Under the pieces are notes generated by a model. It was not told where the DNA came from. It searched no databases and saw only the letters and a program-made list of their open reading frames with translations. From Sternotherus odoratus (Eukaryota; Chordata; Testudines; Kinosternidae), in the NCBI GenBank assembly GCA_032164245.1, contig JAVMKO010000021.1:14576285-14640284 (forward strand): a DNA stretch of 64,000 nucleotides, written 5' to 3'. Shown here one piece after another: positions 23,628-35,592 of this stretch. How positions within the stretch are numbered: the first letter of the stretch is position 1; each line of letters opens with the position of its first letter. The position numbers and the translations under genes were made by a program.

Positions 23628-26419
23628 ACACGTGAAGATGTAGCCGCTCTGAAGAGGCCCAAGGTGCATCCCATGTGAGCTGGTATGGAAAGTCGGTAAG
23701 CATAAGAGTCAAAACTTTCTTTAAACACAGCCAAGCAGTTCTCCTTAAACATCCTCATCAGTGATGCCAGATTAGCAAATTAATCCTTCCCTGTGAATGC
23801 ATCTCTGAGACCCTCAGTGTTATTTTAATGCTGCTTTTGTGATGTGAATAAATATGTTACAGAACAATAGACTTGAAGGATCTATTCTCCAAAGTTTTAT
23901 GAACATTTATGCTAAGAGACATCAGAGACATTTCCGTAATTTTCACTATGACAGAGCCAGAATGCACTGTCTTTTTTTTTCTATTCCCCAGCCTCAAAAT
24001 AAGACTCTTCTATAATTCCCAGTAGCAATTTAGATACAGCAGGCCAAAGGAAGGGGAAATTTGAATGTTTTTTGAATGTTTTACTTACATTTCCATAAGT
24101 GATGCTCTAAACTTTTACTATCGTCATTTAGATATCGTAAGTGAAGTGCTCAGGCATCTGCCACTTCATGAATAACACAGATACCTTCCTATTTGCCATT
24201 TCTGTCTGTCGATACATTCCCAGTGAACAGATACAAAGGGCACATTCAGAGGCAAGTCTAAGCATGTGCAACTCACATCTTCTCCTGCCCCCCTCAACAT
24301 GCTCATCACACTAGCTCTCTGGACTCCCTCAGCTTCGTGGCTTCCTGTCCATTTATATGCTGCACCCCTCTCCCCACTTACACGTCACTTCTGATTAGGG
24401 TCCACCCAGCTTGATTGAGTCTAAATTGGTGTAACTCACAAATCAAGGGGACAGAAAAAGGAGTGTACCAGGAACAGCAATGAACACGGGGGGTTGGGAG
24501 TATAAGTATGTGTAAGAAAGATAAAATAAGCTAAACCTGACTTAAGTTATACCAACCAATCAGATACCCTTCTTGTACATACTGGTAAGTAGTTCTAAGG
24601 AGGCCTAAATGAACGCCAGGTGGTTTAAACTTACCTCATTATGTTACTCTATTTCAATGGGACAGAATTGCTTTCAAATTCCTCCCTAAAATCTTCAGTT
24701 TGAGGCCTTGCCCAGTCTTGACAAATGCAGTGACCTCCCTGAGACTTGGTGAAGCTCGCCTCTCCCATTAGAATATAGTCAGTGTCCTGAGCACAGCAGC
24801 ATGGACATGGACAGCAGTGGTCATCTCAGACATCCTGCAACAGAAACAGAGCAGTAAAAATACATTAAATAACGCTTTATACTTCATCTCAGGAACAGTT
24901 TCTAGGTCTCCTGATTTGATCATTTTAACTGTGATGGTCTAAGCTCTAATTATACTTCCCAACTGAAGGCAGAGACTGTTCCAAGGAAAATGAGGTTTAT
25001 GCTGCTGTTCAGCAGGAAGATGAGGCTGTTGGCCTGCTGAGCTGGCATGACTTTTAGTTGAAGATATTAATAACAAGTCAGTAGATAGGATGTGCTGAAT
25101 CCTAAATACTCACTTCTCCTGTATGAATGCGCAATATTCCAGCGTAGTAAATCACAGACCAGCTATTGCACTGAGTCTCTGTAGAATCCTCTGAGACAAG
25201 AGGCATCTGTTCCCACTAAGGTGACTAAGTTCACAGATGGTGAAAATAATTCTGTGCTGCTTTATCTGGGTTTCAATTAGTTTATTACCTGTTTTAGAAT
25301 TTAAATATTTTTCTTTTCAATGGTATTTGCCACTAAACCCCCCTCCCCCCAAATCAAAGCAGAGCAATACCCAATGCATTCTCTCTAATTGGTACACGTA
25401 AATGATGCTGAGTGTATTGTTGTAATTTCACAATATTTTGCTCTCCACATTGCACAGATGCCAGTGTTTCCCAGTCCAGATGCTAGCATGAACAAGATAT
25501 TTCTAAGCACAAAGGATTTTTCTTTCTTGTCCTTTTAGGGCTACATAACTTTCTTTTGTGCAAAACCCATTCAGCAGGAGAACAGACTAGGAAAACAAGG
25601 CAAAAGCATTGTGCTTCAATTTCTGTTTTGCATACTCTCGGATCCAAGCCACCCAGAATGACTATAGGTGAAATTAGTAAACTTCCACCGATTTTCTGTT
25701 TTGCTTCTTAATTTTAGTAATAAAAATAAAGGTATTCTCCACAAACCTGTTGCCTCCAGAAACAACATATTATTCTTTGTGTTACAGTTGTGCTGTGGAG
25801 CCCCACTCAGGGATCTGAGCCCCATTACGGTATGTGTTGTAACAACATAAGATGGGGAGATAAAAAACAAAAGGGAAAAAAACCAAAAGGACAAAGAAGA
25901 GGGGGGAGGGAACCAAGAAACACATTCATTTCCCAGTGATGAGCCTTGCAGGGCAAAGGAAGTTAATGCTGGAATTTTAGATTTAATCCATCTCTGAGCA
26001 GGAAGAGCAATTGACTTGGTCTTAACCTTAGCTGTGGAAGCTCTACTTTGCATACATGCTGTTTCAACATTTCTGGGTAACAATCCATCCCCTAGCAATC
26101 AATATTCAAACCTGATACACATGCAAGCTCTCTGGCATGCCAGACCTAATGTCCATCCTGTACAAGAGCATGGAGCCAATTTTAAAATTGAGGATCAAAT
26201 TGTTCACTGACCTCCAGGGGACTCTAGTTCTCCCCTCACTAACTTCCCTAACGACGAAACATAATTCTCCCCCACATTGGACTACAGACATCTCTTCATT
26301 TTAAAGTAAGGAATTTTTTAAAATTTTATTTTAAGTGGTTCACACCTGACTTAGCCAACAGTTTCTTCCTGAATTAACCAGCAGTTGCTGGTAAAATTAT
26401 ACAAAAATCCACACATTTG
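23628..26419. other. Unique sequence, no gene seen
   Basis: The longest frame (minus, 25,616-26,098, 160 codons) has no recognisable domain. No RNA gene or named repeat. Confidence 0.45.
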
Positions 26420-26530
26420 GTTTTAATTAATTTTATTTGCATAACTGTAGTTCCTAGAATCCCCAATCACAGATCATGGCTGCATTGTGTTAAGTGCTGT
26501 ACAAACATACAAATTGTGTCTTGTCATTAT
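26420..26530 (-). repeat. L2/MIR-type amniote SINE tail
   Basis: AGAATCCCCAATCACAGATCATGG, GCATTGTGTTAAGTGCTGTACAAAC is the inverted form of a common amniote tail that runs from GTAAGCTC to TTGTACAGC. Degenerate. Confidence 0.5.
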
Positions 26531-29500
26531 CCTAAGAGGTGGAAGGAAGTCGTCACCTGAGGAGATCTGTAATATTTTATGTTACTTTCCACAACAGTCT
26601 TTTTCACAAACTTTTGCAAAACTACAGATTCTAGTACCACAACAAGTTTTCCTGTTGAGAAACCCAAAGGTTTACAGTGTCTTGCATGTGCAAAATCTAT
26701 TGGCTAGAGCAATTTCTTCTCTATAAATAATAATAAGCACAGGTACTGGACCCCTTTTTCACCAACACCATGAACTCATACAGTTGCCAGTTTGTCTTTG
26801 CTGTTAAACAGAGTCATAGTTAATGAAAACTAGCAATTCATCCCTAACAAGCTACTTAACTTCTTAGAAACACATATTGTGTCATTATTCTCAAATTAAA
26901 TGTATGCAGGGAAAATATTCTTTCCCAGTTATGGGTCTCAATTTATTCTACTCTAACCACTAAAACCAGAAATAGTATGGCTGGAGCAGGGTTTGAGTGG
27001 AAGGAAATACAATATTGATCTTGAAAGTGCCCATCTTAAAACAGCGCTGAATAAAGGTGTTAAAGGTGAACTACAATAACTTTAATTTTAAAACCCGAAG
27101 AATGTTAATGACTCCAAATTAGTGAAATAATGGCCTAACAGAACGAGCACAAAAATCGAGTCACAAAATCTGCAATCTTGTTTTTGTACATGCCAAACAA
27201 ACCTGTAAGAGCAGGTGTGAGAACTTCCAGTTCTGAATAATTTAGCTGACTCACAGACCAGTAGTTGGAGATGCAGGTACTCAGGTCTGACCTGCAATTA
27301 ACTGTAAGGGTGGAAACCCAAGGGAATAAACTTTTCAGAAGCAACTGGCATCTTTGGGAAATGCTGCTCCAATAGCGTATTCTAGGCCTCACTTAGGTCA
27401 GAAAAGTAAGTTTCAAGGAAGTGAGATTTTCTGATTCAAGTTATTTTTTTCCATTTGGGCTATGACTTTCTACAGAAACTTGCAAGGCTTTCTGCTTGTA
27501 AGCAGCAAGACTTTTTCATGCACAAGTTCAAAAGACAAATGTGTCCTATACCTGCAACCCGTGGGCAGAGGAAGTAAAATAAGACTCTCCTGCTGCTACA
27601 TTGGTATAGTCCTACTTAATCCAAATGGTCCCTTTATTGGGACATCTCCTAAGCAACTCGTCTGGCGTGCTACAAATGGTAATGACTGCATCTTAACTGG
27701 GAGTTAATTAGCAACATTTCTGCCTAATGGGTACACATTCGACCAGATGTTCAATCAGGTGTAAAATAGGTGTAAAGTTCTGATCTTTTAAAACAAGAGC
27801 TGCCAGATTACAATTTTTAAAAACAGAAACAAAGCTGAAATGGGATGAAAACCATTTCTGTCTTATAAAGTGTTTATTTTCACTTTCCGCCTGTTCAAAC
27901 CATCTTTTAATGGCCTCTCATCTTGACTAAGGTCCCAATGAAGAGCGGCTACTAACTAGGTGCCCTAAGTAAAAAGGGGGACTCGGCTTAACTTAAGCTC
28001 CAGGTTCAATGTGATGATAAAGTTATATAGAGCAATACAGAGGACATGTTACGGGTAATATGCCAATGCCCATCAGGCAGAGAAGGGGCCCAGAAAGGCA
28101 GCCAGACAGCACTATGCTGTAGTTTATTTCCCAGGACAGAAGTCAGGCTGCATTTTTCCCATTCACTTGCTAATGCCCTCAGTGGTACTGAAGATACCTG
28201 TGACAGCTCCCTGCATTATACGACAGATTTAAACAGATGCTTTTACAGCAAAACTCAAACTGTGTGATCAGAACCTAAAATTCTGGGAGAGAAATGACAA
28301 CCTAGATTCTAGAAGAGATGAGACGTGAGCAGAGAGAAAGCTGCTCTCGTGTCTGGCAGATAACTGAGTAGCTGGGTTCTTTGTAAATCTTAAATTGAAA
28401 AGGTTTCTTAAGACCTTTAAAGTTCATGACATCTCAAAATGGAAGCCATCGCATCTTAAGAAATACAATGGATCTGACTTAACTTTAGCTCCCCAACCTC
28501 CCCAAAGCTCCTCCTCACCTCTAGGTTTTGCAGTTTGTCATGTCTTATCCGGGTCTGTCTTTTGGACTTACGCTTTTAGAAACAGGTATTGGCTCCTCTT
28601 AGTATTCTGTACAGTACCACACACACTGTTAGCCCTAAACAAATAGTAATGCCCCCAATCACCACCTCTCCTGGTTACATTCAAATACCACACCTTCTTA
28701 TGCAGCCCTCCATTGTGTAGAGGAAAATGTAATGTTGGGTGCTCTACTCTTTTATACTATGAACCTGTGGCTCTTATTCAGCTACATTCCCATTTACCGA
28801 AACTGGAGGTTTACTTTAGTAAAAACACCAACATCAGGAGTCCCTCAAAGTTCAGTACTAACCTGCAGGTACAGACATGAGCACACTCTCCCTGCCATGC
28901 CTGCCCAATCTACCAAACATGCAAAACTTTCTCCATTTTCTTATTGTTTATGCAAAGAATAAGTACGCTGTTCATATTGGTTTGTTTTTAAATTTCTTCC
29001 TATTGATAAGCCAGATTCTTTCTTCTCTTAAAATTATTATAAAGCAACCAGTCATTACATCACTATTGATCTAGATACTTTGGGAAGTGCCACCTTTAAA
29101 ACCGCATCAAGGTGCTGGTCTCTCATATACTGCCCCAACTTGATACACACTAGGTCCTGTGCATATGGAGCTCAGAAAGGCAGTTGCCCCATGCATCCCC
29201 TCAGAAGTACTGAAATAGTTAAGCTTGCCATGTAGTGGTACTATGTAAAGGAGAAATTTCCCTGTCCTTGCCTAAGTGAATGGCTGGGATTAAACTGACA
29301 GCCCACCTTAGTGATGGTGGAATAATTGGTTGTTCAGCTCTGTCCTTGTCAGAGCTCTGACAGTTCTGCAGATGTCCTGCTCAGCTCTCCAAAGGTTAGC
29401 CTCAGCTGAAGCTGGTGTTCATTAATCATTCCTCCCTGACAGGACTCAGAGCAGCCCACATCTGCCACTCTTTCCCCCTCAATCCCTGTCGCACCCAGCT

Positions 29501-31577
29501 TGTGTGTAATCACCGCTCTTGTTCTGAACAGGATACTTGATAAGGGAATATTCAGTTAACTGAAAGACACATGGTGCTGGCTGTCCCTTTGGCCATTCCT
29601 CAGAGCAAGGAGCTGATAATTATGAATTTACTCTTGTTGGCCAAGACTGCCTGGCCCAAATGCAATAAACTGCGCACCAGGTATACAGGGTATGTATAGT
29701 ATAGTAACACTGTCCTCTGCAGGTTCTGCAATGCTCTCGTGTGCTGGCATTTTGTAGGCCAGGATACAATTGTATTGAAGACATCAGACAGTGGTAAGAT
29801 AAGTGCAGTACAGAGACAAGACTACTGCTAGCTGGGATGTACAAACGGTTCCAGGTATGGCCAGAACAAACCTGCATGTGACTGTTGCACTGGGAAGTCT
29901 GGAAGTGTGAGAGTTCAGTGTACCTATGATACCTTGTTATCATCTGCTCCCAAACAGCCCCCCGACCGTCCATGCTGAATTATGGTGGAAAGCTGCTTCC
30001 CAGGATATTTCCAACTAGAAAGCATCTGAAAAATCTGGTTCCCAAAATTTCTCCTGTCCAACAGCACAGCACCACATTCACCAGATAATTCCTGTAAGAT
30101 TCAGCTACGTAACTCATTCCTTCCAAGTTCTTCTGAATGCGACTATCAGATCTTCAGAGGCTCTCCCAACACTAACAGGTAGCCTGAAAACTCACAGGGG
30201 AGGGGGGTATCTGGCATCCCCCAAAATTAAGATTAAAAAAGGTGAAGCTGCTGCTGTATCCCAGCCTCACTTGTCCAAACAGCTGCAAATGAACATAGAA
30301 CCTGGTCCCATATTCCTCACGCCAACAGAGCCCCCAGTGAGAGTACTGATGCAGCCTGGGTGTATTTTGTAGCTGCACAGCAAATGCATTGAAACCACGC
30401 ATGTTAGCAATGTACTCACTTCTCGGAAGTTTGTAAGCAACATATAAAATGATCTTAGAAGAGAAAATATGGCGTTTCACCAACAGCTTCTCTCTCTACA
30501 AAAAATACTTGTGATTTGGGAGGACAAACCTGGATGGGAACATGACAGAAAAGAATTGGAAATTAACCCTTTTGAGCAAACCAGTCAATAATGTCAATCA
30601 CATACCAACCCTAATCAAGGGGTAATATTGACTTTAGCAATTTAACTCTTTATTCACTTATGCTTTGATTAAACTATTGTGTCAAAGCTGAACTAAAATC
30701 AAACACAACACCTATATATCCTTATTCAATTAAAATCAACACCAGCCCCACAGAACACCAGTGTATTATAGTCAGGCACCCTTTAAGAAATTCAATTACT
30801 ACCCACTCCACAATGTTACAACAAGATTGTCTACTGGGTTTGAGAGCCACTGGCCTCACTGAGAGCGATGCTGTTAATATGTGAGCAATGCAAGAGTCAT
30901 CATTTCAAATAATTGATTAACTGTCTAGTCAAGAAAGTTTAAAAAGGAACAAACAAGGACACTAAGTGATTAGCATTGCACTTTTAATTTTCAAATCTTG
31001 TCTTCCCAGCTAAAGATCCAAATGCCTGGGACTCTGCCTCACACATAACACACTCCAACAAGTTTGATAGTAGAAAGAACGTGCTGCAGAAAACATGGCA
31101 GTGAGGGAGTGGATTAAACTGACCAACAGTTAAGCAGTTAGTCTACCAAATGCAGTCACACCTTTTCCAAAAGACTTAAGAAAAATACACAGAGGCTGTT
31201 CCATGTCTAGTACCAGCAATGCTAAGCCTCCTGCTCTTTTTCTAAGGGCCAGGAGCATTAAAAGTTTGCCCACCCTTCTTGCTACAAGATACAAAGGGCC
31301 AGGAGGAGATTTGTGGGCAAGTGTTTCCAAATATTTGACGGAGCCTGTACGATATTCTTGAGCGCCTGTTGGGGAACCCAGAGTTGTGTAGCCACCACGT
31401 AACGGCATGCTATAAATGAGTCTGCATACCCCAGTGGTGTGCAAATGTGTCCCAAGGCTAAATGAACAAGCAGTGCCATGTGAAGATTGTATAAGTAAAG
31501 CTTAGTACAAATTCTGAAAATGTGTTTGTCCAGTTTAAGCACAAATCAAATGTTCGCAGTTGAGATAACCCACTGAA
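26531..31577. other. Unique sequence, no gene seen
   Basis: About 5 kb without a recognisable gene. 29,290-29,640 is moderately GC-rich and holds GATACTTGATAAGG and GATAATTATGAATTTAC words; it may be noncoding regulatory sequence. Frames at 30,172-30,483 and 31,130-31,444 (minus) are not recognised. Confidence 0.4.
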
Positions 31578-31583
31578 AATAAG

Positions 31584-31655
31584 GGTTCAGGGATTCAGAT
31601 GCAATTGCTGATGCATTACGTTACTCTGTCAGCCAGAATGATGTCTCTATAACAT
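31584..31655 (+). repeat. 70-bp direct repeat, copy 1
   Basis: GGTTCAGGGATTCAGATG through AGAATGATGTCTCTATAA is repeated at 32,898-32,966 with only a few differences. Copy 1 lies in otherwise unique sequence. Confidence 0.85.
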
Positions 31656-32559
31656 TAGATCTCATCCTTTTGCAACATTCGATGGGGAAGAGCAGCAGTC
31701 CTCAGAAGACAGTACAGCAAGACATTGGTTTGAGCAACAACAATTACAGCCCAGTCAGTTATAGCACAAGCTGCAACTTTCAGAAGTAAAATGCGAGTGT
31801 CAATTCTGCAAATGTTCTGAATACTAACGACTTCCCATCAGGAAGGGACTTCTTAGCTGCACTTAGTCCAAAACGTAATACAGCAGCTGTATGTTTAAAT
31901 TACACATATGAACGCTAAGGAGCAATGGTGATAAAACAGTATGTTAATGAGATTGAAAGGACACATAAAACAAGACAGAGCAATTGTCATCAGAAGGATT
32001 ACTCTGACACAAACATACAGCGGTGAGGCATCAGGATCAGTTTAGAACCAACCATTATAGGCCAGTCAATTCAGCCATGTGGCTCCAACCAACAGAAATA
32101 AAATACAGAAGTGTTCCCTGCTCATCTAAGCCCCATTTTCACAGATTCCAGAGGATGACAAAAACGTAAATTGTGAAGCTGGCTGGGAAGCTTTAGTCCT
32201 GAGTCTTTTATATAAAAAATATAAAGGTGATGAATTAGGCAAATTGGTTAATGCCAAGTCCCATCCGTCAGAATGATTCAGGGCCCAGAATGAGTAATAG
32301 TTATGGGAGAATGGCTCTTATTCTGAGCAAACTAAGTAGCATGATCAGAACAGACAAAGGAGGAAGCAATATCCATGTTCGCACACAGATTGCTTTCCTA
32401 TGGAACATGTACAAAACAGAAGTGGTCTGAGCTGCACCACTCCTGCCATTGTGACTGGTATCAGAGAAAGCTCTCTGTCAGAGAAAGAGGTATGTACATT
32501 CAGAAAGGCTGACACATCTGGTCCTAATAAATATTATTATTGCATATTATTAAAAAATC

Positions 32560-32765
32560 CAGATTGAGATGTCAGTAGAGGACATTTTGGAACAAATTGA
32601 TAAACTAAACAGCAGTAAATAACCAAGACCAGATGGTATTCTCTCAAGGGTTCTGAAGGAACTCACATATGACACTGCAGAACTACTAACTGTAGTGTGT
32701 AACCTATCACTTAAATCAGCCTCTGTGCCCAGTGACTGAAGGATAGTTAATGTCATGCCAGCTTT
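32560..32765 (+). mobile_element. CR1 LINE reverse-transcriptase fragment (broken)
   Basis: The plus strand translates to PDGILSRVLKEL, then AELLTVVCNLSLKSASVP, matching the CR1 reverse transcriptase segment SPGPDGIxxRVLKEL...ELLTVVCNLSLxSxxVPxDW. A stop codon stands in place of one residue before PDG and another near the end, so it is dead. The rest of this element may continue at 32,825. Confidence 0.75.
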
Positions 32766-32824
32766 TGTTTGTTTGCTTTATTTTTAATATTTTTGTTTGT
32801 TTGTTTGTTTGACTTGTTTGAAAG
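32766..32824. repeat. (TTTG)n-like simple repeat
   Basis: TTTG units are repeated with an AT-rich interruption between two CR1 pieces. Confidence 0.8.
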
Positions 32825-33297
32825 TAAATTCGGAAGTGTGGTTTACCCTTACACATAATACAAGAAGCAGGTCCTCTCATTAAATTAATAGGGAGCAGGG
32901 TTCAGGGATTCAGATGGAATTGCTGATGCTTATGTTACTCTGTCAGCCAGAATGATGTCTCTATAAACTAATATAGGTAGCCCTTCACACAACTCACAAT
33001 CAACCAGTAGAACTCATTGTCATGGAACATTGTGAAGGGTTCAAAGAAAAATTATATTAGTTCATGGAGAATACATTCATTGATGACTTTTAGGCAAAAT
33101 GGGCAGGGATGCTACCCCATGCTCTGGGTGTCCCTAAAATGCCAACAGGCAGAAGCTGGCACTGGACAACAAAATTACCCAGTTCTGTTCATTGCCTCTG
33201 AAGCAACTAGCACTGGCCACTGTCAGAGACAGTACGCTGGGCTAAATGGACCATTGGTCTGACCCACTGTGGCCGTTCTTATGTTTCTTAAGAAACA
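32825..33297 (+). mobile_element. CR1 LINE 3' end with a 70-bp insert
   Basis: GGAAGTGTGGTTTACCC, ATTAATAGGGAGCAGG and later CACACAACTCACAATCAACC follow the CR1 order. The element ends with TGGGCTAAATGGACCATTGG and GGCCGTTCTTATG, the turtle-type CR1/SINE 3' end. Between 32,898 and 32,966 the normal CR1 sequence is replaced by a copy of 31,584-31,655. Confidence 0.75.
32898..32966 (+). repeat. 70-bp direct repeat, copy 2, inside CR1
   Basis: This segment is near-identical to 31,584-31,655, in the same orientation, about 1.3 kb away. It interrupts a CR1 at a point where the A-rich CR1 stretch is missing. Confidence 0.85.
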
Positions 33298-33299
33298 AC

Positions 33300-33420
33300 A
33301 ACAACATGGGATAGTATCCCCAAAGTCCCACTGGGGATGGAGATCCCATTGTACTGTGCGCTACTAAAATACACAGATCCAGACTCAACCTCAAAGAGCT
33401 TACAACTGAAAAGAGACAAA
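33300..33420 (-). repeat. L2/MIR-type amniote SINE tail
   Basis: GATCCCATTGTACTGTGCGCTAC and CTCAAAGAGCTTACAACTG correspond to the inverted common amniote tail. Degenerate. Confidence 0.5.
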
Positions 33421-33925
33421 CGGATGAAGTTTAGGAATAGGAAATAATTTGGCTTGGCAGAATTCAATTTTTTATCATTTTGACGGATAATACAGATATT
33501 TACTTTTTAAGCATTTTTTCTATCTTTATCTAGTTAAATTTTCACAGTTGCAGAAAACTATGGGGAATGCAGGCAATGGAGAGCACCAGACAATTATTTA
33601 GTGACACTAGAGAGATTCAAAAGGTAAAAGCTTTATATACTATAAAATACAAAATTATCATCTTCACCTGTCAAAAATATACCAAACGCTAATAAGGTCT
33701 TAAGCAGCATTTTTCTTACTTTGCTTATCTGTAAATTTCAATAATCATCTATGGAAATATCTTTTTCATCAGTTTGTGTGCATACAGTGAAATCAATGTT
33801 GACTTACATTTAATGATAAAAATCTAATCCTTCCAATCTTGGGAATAATATACAAGCAGATGAACTAGGTAACTACTGGTGCTATGTTATTGGTTATATA
33901 CACATTAATAAAATAATAATAATCA
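33421..33925. other. Unique AT-rich sequence, no gene seen
   Basis: No recognisable content. Confidence 0.5.
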
Positions 33926-34242
33926 CAGTGGAGCCCTGGTATAACGTGCCCCACGATAAGGCAAATTCGGTTATAGCGCAATCATACCGTGGCTCCCTGG
34001 ATATGTCCCTATGTCCTGGCACTTGGCGGTGGTTTCTCTCCTCTGCTGGGCAGCGCGGAGAGAAGCCACAGCCTTGCTCCTGCCGGGGACAGAGAGCACT
34101 GGTGCCCCAGCCCTGAGTTCTCTGTCCAGAGAACCCAGAAACTTTTTCTTTAAATTCTGAGAAACCCCGCTATAAGGCGACCCCGCTTAACGGGATAGGA
34201 TTTTTTGGCTCACAACTGTCGCATTATAGTGGGGTTCCACTG
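33926..34242. mobile_element. Non-autonomous pogo/Tigger-like DNA element
   Basis: The left end CAGTGGAGCCCTGGTATAACG and the inverted right end (complement CAGTGGAACCCCACTATAAT) match over about 23 bp with mismatches. TA follows the right end; the left TA has mutated to CA. A subterminal CGACCCCGCTTAACGGGAT is typical of these elements in reptiles. No transposase frame remains. Confidence 0.7.
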
Positions 34243-34244
34243 TA

Positions 34245-34345
34245 TTAGTATTAATTTGCATTGTGGTAGTGGCTAGAGACCCCAATCATAGACCAGAACC
34301 CCTGTGCTTGGAGCTGTACAAACAGAAAGAAAAATGACAACCGTG
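34245..34345 (-). repeat. L2/MIR-type amniote SINE tail
   Basis: TTGTGGTAGTGGCTAGAGACCCC and GAGCTGTACAAACAGA match the inverted amniote tail. It directly adjoins the Tigger-like element. Confidence 0.55.
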
Positions 34346-34434
34346 GCCCTGTGTAGCTAATGATATCACTTGTGTCCACTAGCCTCAGCAAATATACCAA
34401 TAACATGGCACCAGAGCAGAATGGTTATGACTAT

Positions 34435-34614
34435 TAGAATCACAGAATATTAGGGTTGGAAGGGACCTCTGGAGATCATCTAGTCCAACCCTGCTCAAAA
34501 CAGGACCAACCCAACTAAATCATCCCAGCCAGGGCTTTGTCAAGCCTGACCTTAAAAACCTCTAAGGAAGGTGATTCTACCACCTCCCTAGGTAACCCAT
34601 TCCAATGCTTCACC
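34435..34614 (-). repeat. CR1 LINE 3'-end fragment
   Basis: AATCACAGAATATTAGGGTTGG, ATCATCTAGTCCAACCC, CAGCCAGGGCTTTGTCAAG and AACCCATTCCAATGCTTCACC reproduce the inverted CR1 3' end shared by birds, crocodilians and turtles. Confidence 0.85.
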
Positions 34615-34652
34615 AGTATTGGTTATCAATATTAGTATTGGTTATCAATATT
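34615..34652. repeat. 19-bp perfect tandem duplication
   Basis: AGTATTGGTTATCAATATT occurs twice in tandem at the junction between the CR1 end and the next SINE tail. Confidence 0.9.
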
Positions 34653-34745
34653 ATAGCAGCACCCAGAGCCCCCAATCAGGACCAAGACTCCATTTCACTA
34701 TTTGCTGTATAAACAAGTAAAAAGACAGTCCTGTGCAAGCAAGAA
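34653..34745 (-). repeat. L2/MIR-type amniote SINE tail
   Basis: TAGCAGCACCCAGAGCCCCC and TGCTGTATAAACAAGTAAAAAGACAG correspond to the inverted amniote tail. Confidence 0.5.
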
Positions 34746-35013
34746 ATACATGCTGGGTCTCTGATTTTCCTTGATCCTGCCAGGATCCAGCAAACCTCAA
34801 AACCCATTTCTGAAGTCAGTGGAAATTGCACTTGCTTACACCACAGCTGCCCTACAAACCACTGGACACACGTTTTTAAGCAGCCACACTAGATAATTTA
34901 TCATAACACTCTACCTTCTAAATACTGTGGGACACAGGGTGACAGTAACACAAAACAGCTCTAGCTTTATCTAGGACTCTCACAAACACTCTGTTGTGTG
35001 TCTTTGGGAGGTG

Positions 35014-35215
35014 GTATGTTCTAGTGGCTAGAGCAGGGTACAAAGGTCCTTGCATCTAGTCCCAGCACTGTCATCACCCTTGCCTCTGCTGTGTGCAAAT
35101 CCCTTCCTATCTTTATACATCTGTAAAAAGGAGATCTCATACAGACCTGCCCTGCAGGAGGACTATGAGGATTAATTAAGTGTTTGTAGGACTCAGATAA
35201 AAGATGCTAGAAAGA
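35014..35215 (+). repeat. MIR-type SINE, near full length
   Basis: The order is tRNA-like GTTCTAGTGGCTAGAGCAG (box A), TGCATCTAGTCCCAGC (box B region), GTGCAAATCCCTTCCTATC, CATCTGTAAAAAGGAG and AGGATTAATTAAGTG. This is the whole MIR layout on the plus strand. Confidence 0.7.
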
Positions 35216-35570
35216 TGCAAAGTATTAATTAGTTATATTATCTTTGTGCTCCCTTCTCCTGGCTCTAAAGCAACTGTTAGTAGAAAATAATTCCCAGAAC
35301 TTGCTGAAATCATGTAGGCCACTGGCGCATAAACAAAGCTGTAAACAGAAGAGGCTATGCTGTCTTAAGCCTCTTAGGATCATAAGAGGAGGGAGACATC
35401 AGGGCTTCCCAGACAGAGAGAAAAAGCCTGCACAGAACAAGACTCTGCCTGATGTATAAGAAGATTTCACAACAATGGGGAATCTTGCACTGCTGCACAG
35501 CAGAGACAGGAACTATCTGTACCTTGCCCCCTGTACAGTGGCAGCTTTGCTCTGAATGATTTTGTTAGCT

Positions 35571-35592
35571 GTTAAAAAAAAAAAAAAAAAAA
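35571..35592. repeat. Poly-A run
   Basis: An A run of about 20 bases in unique sequence, without a recognisable retrogene beside it. Confidence 0.9.

Noticed and set aside
25616..26098. Minus-strand frame of 160 codons
   Set aside because: A hydrophobic stretch comes from a poly-purine tract on the plus strand; no family recognised.
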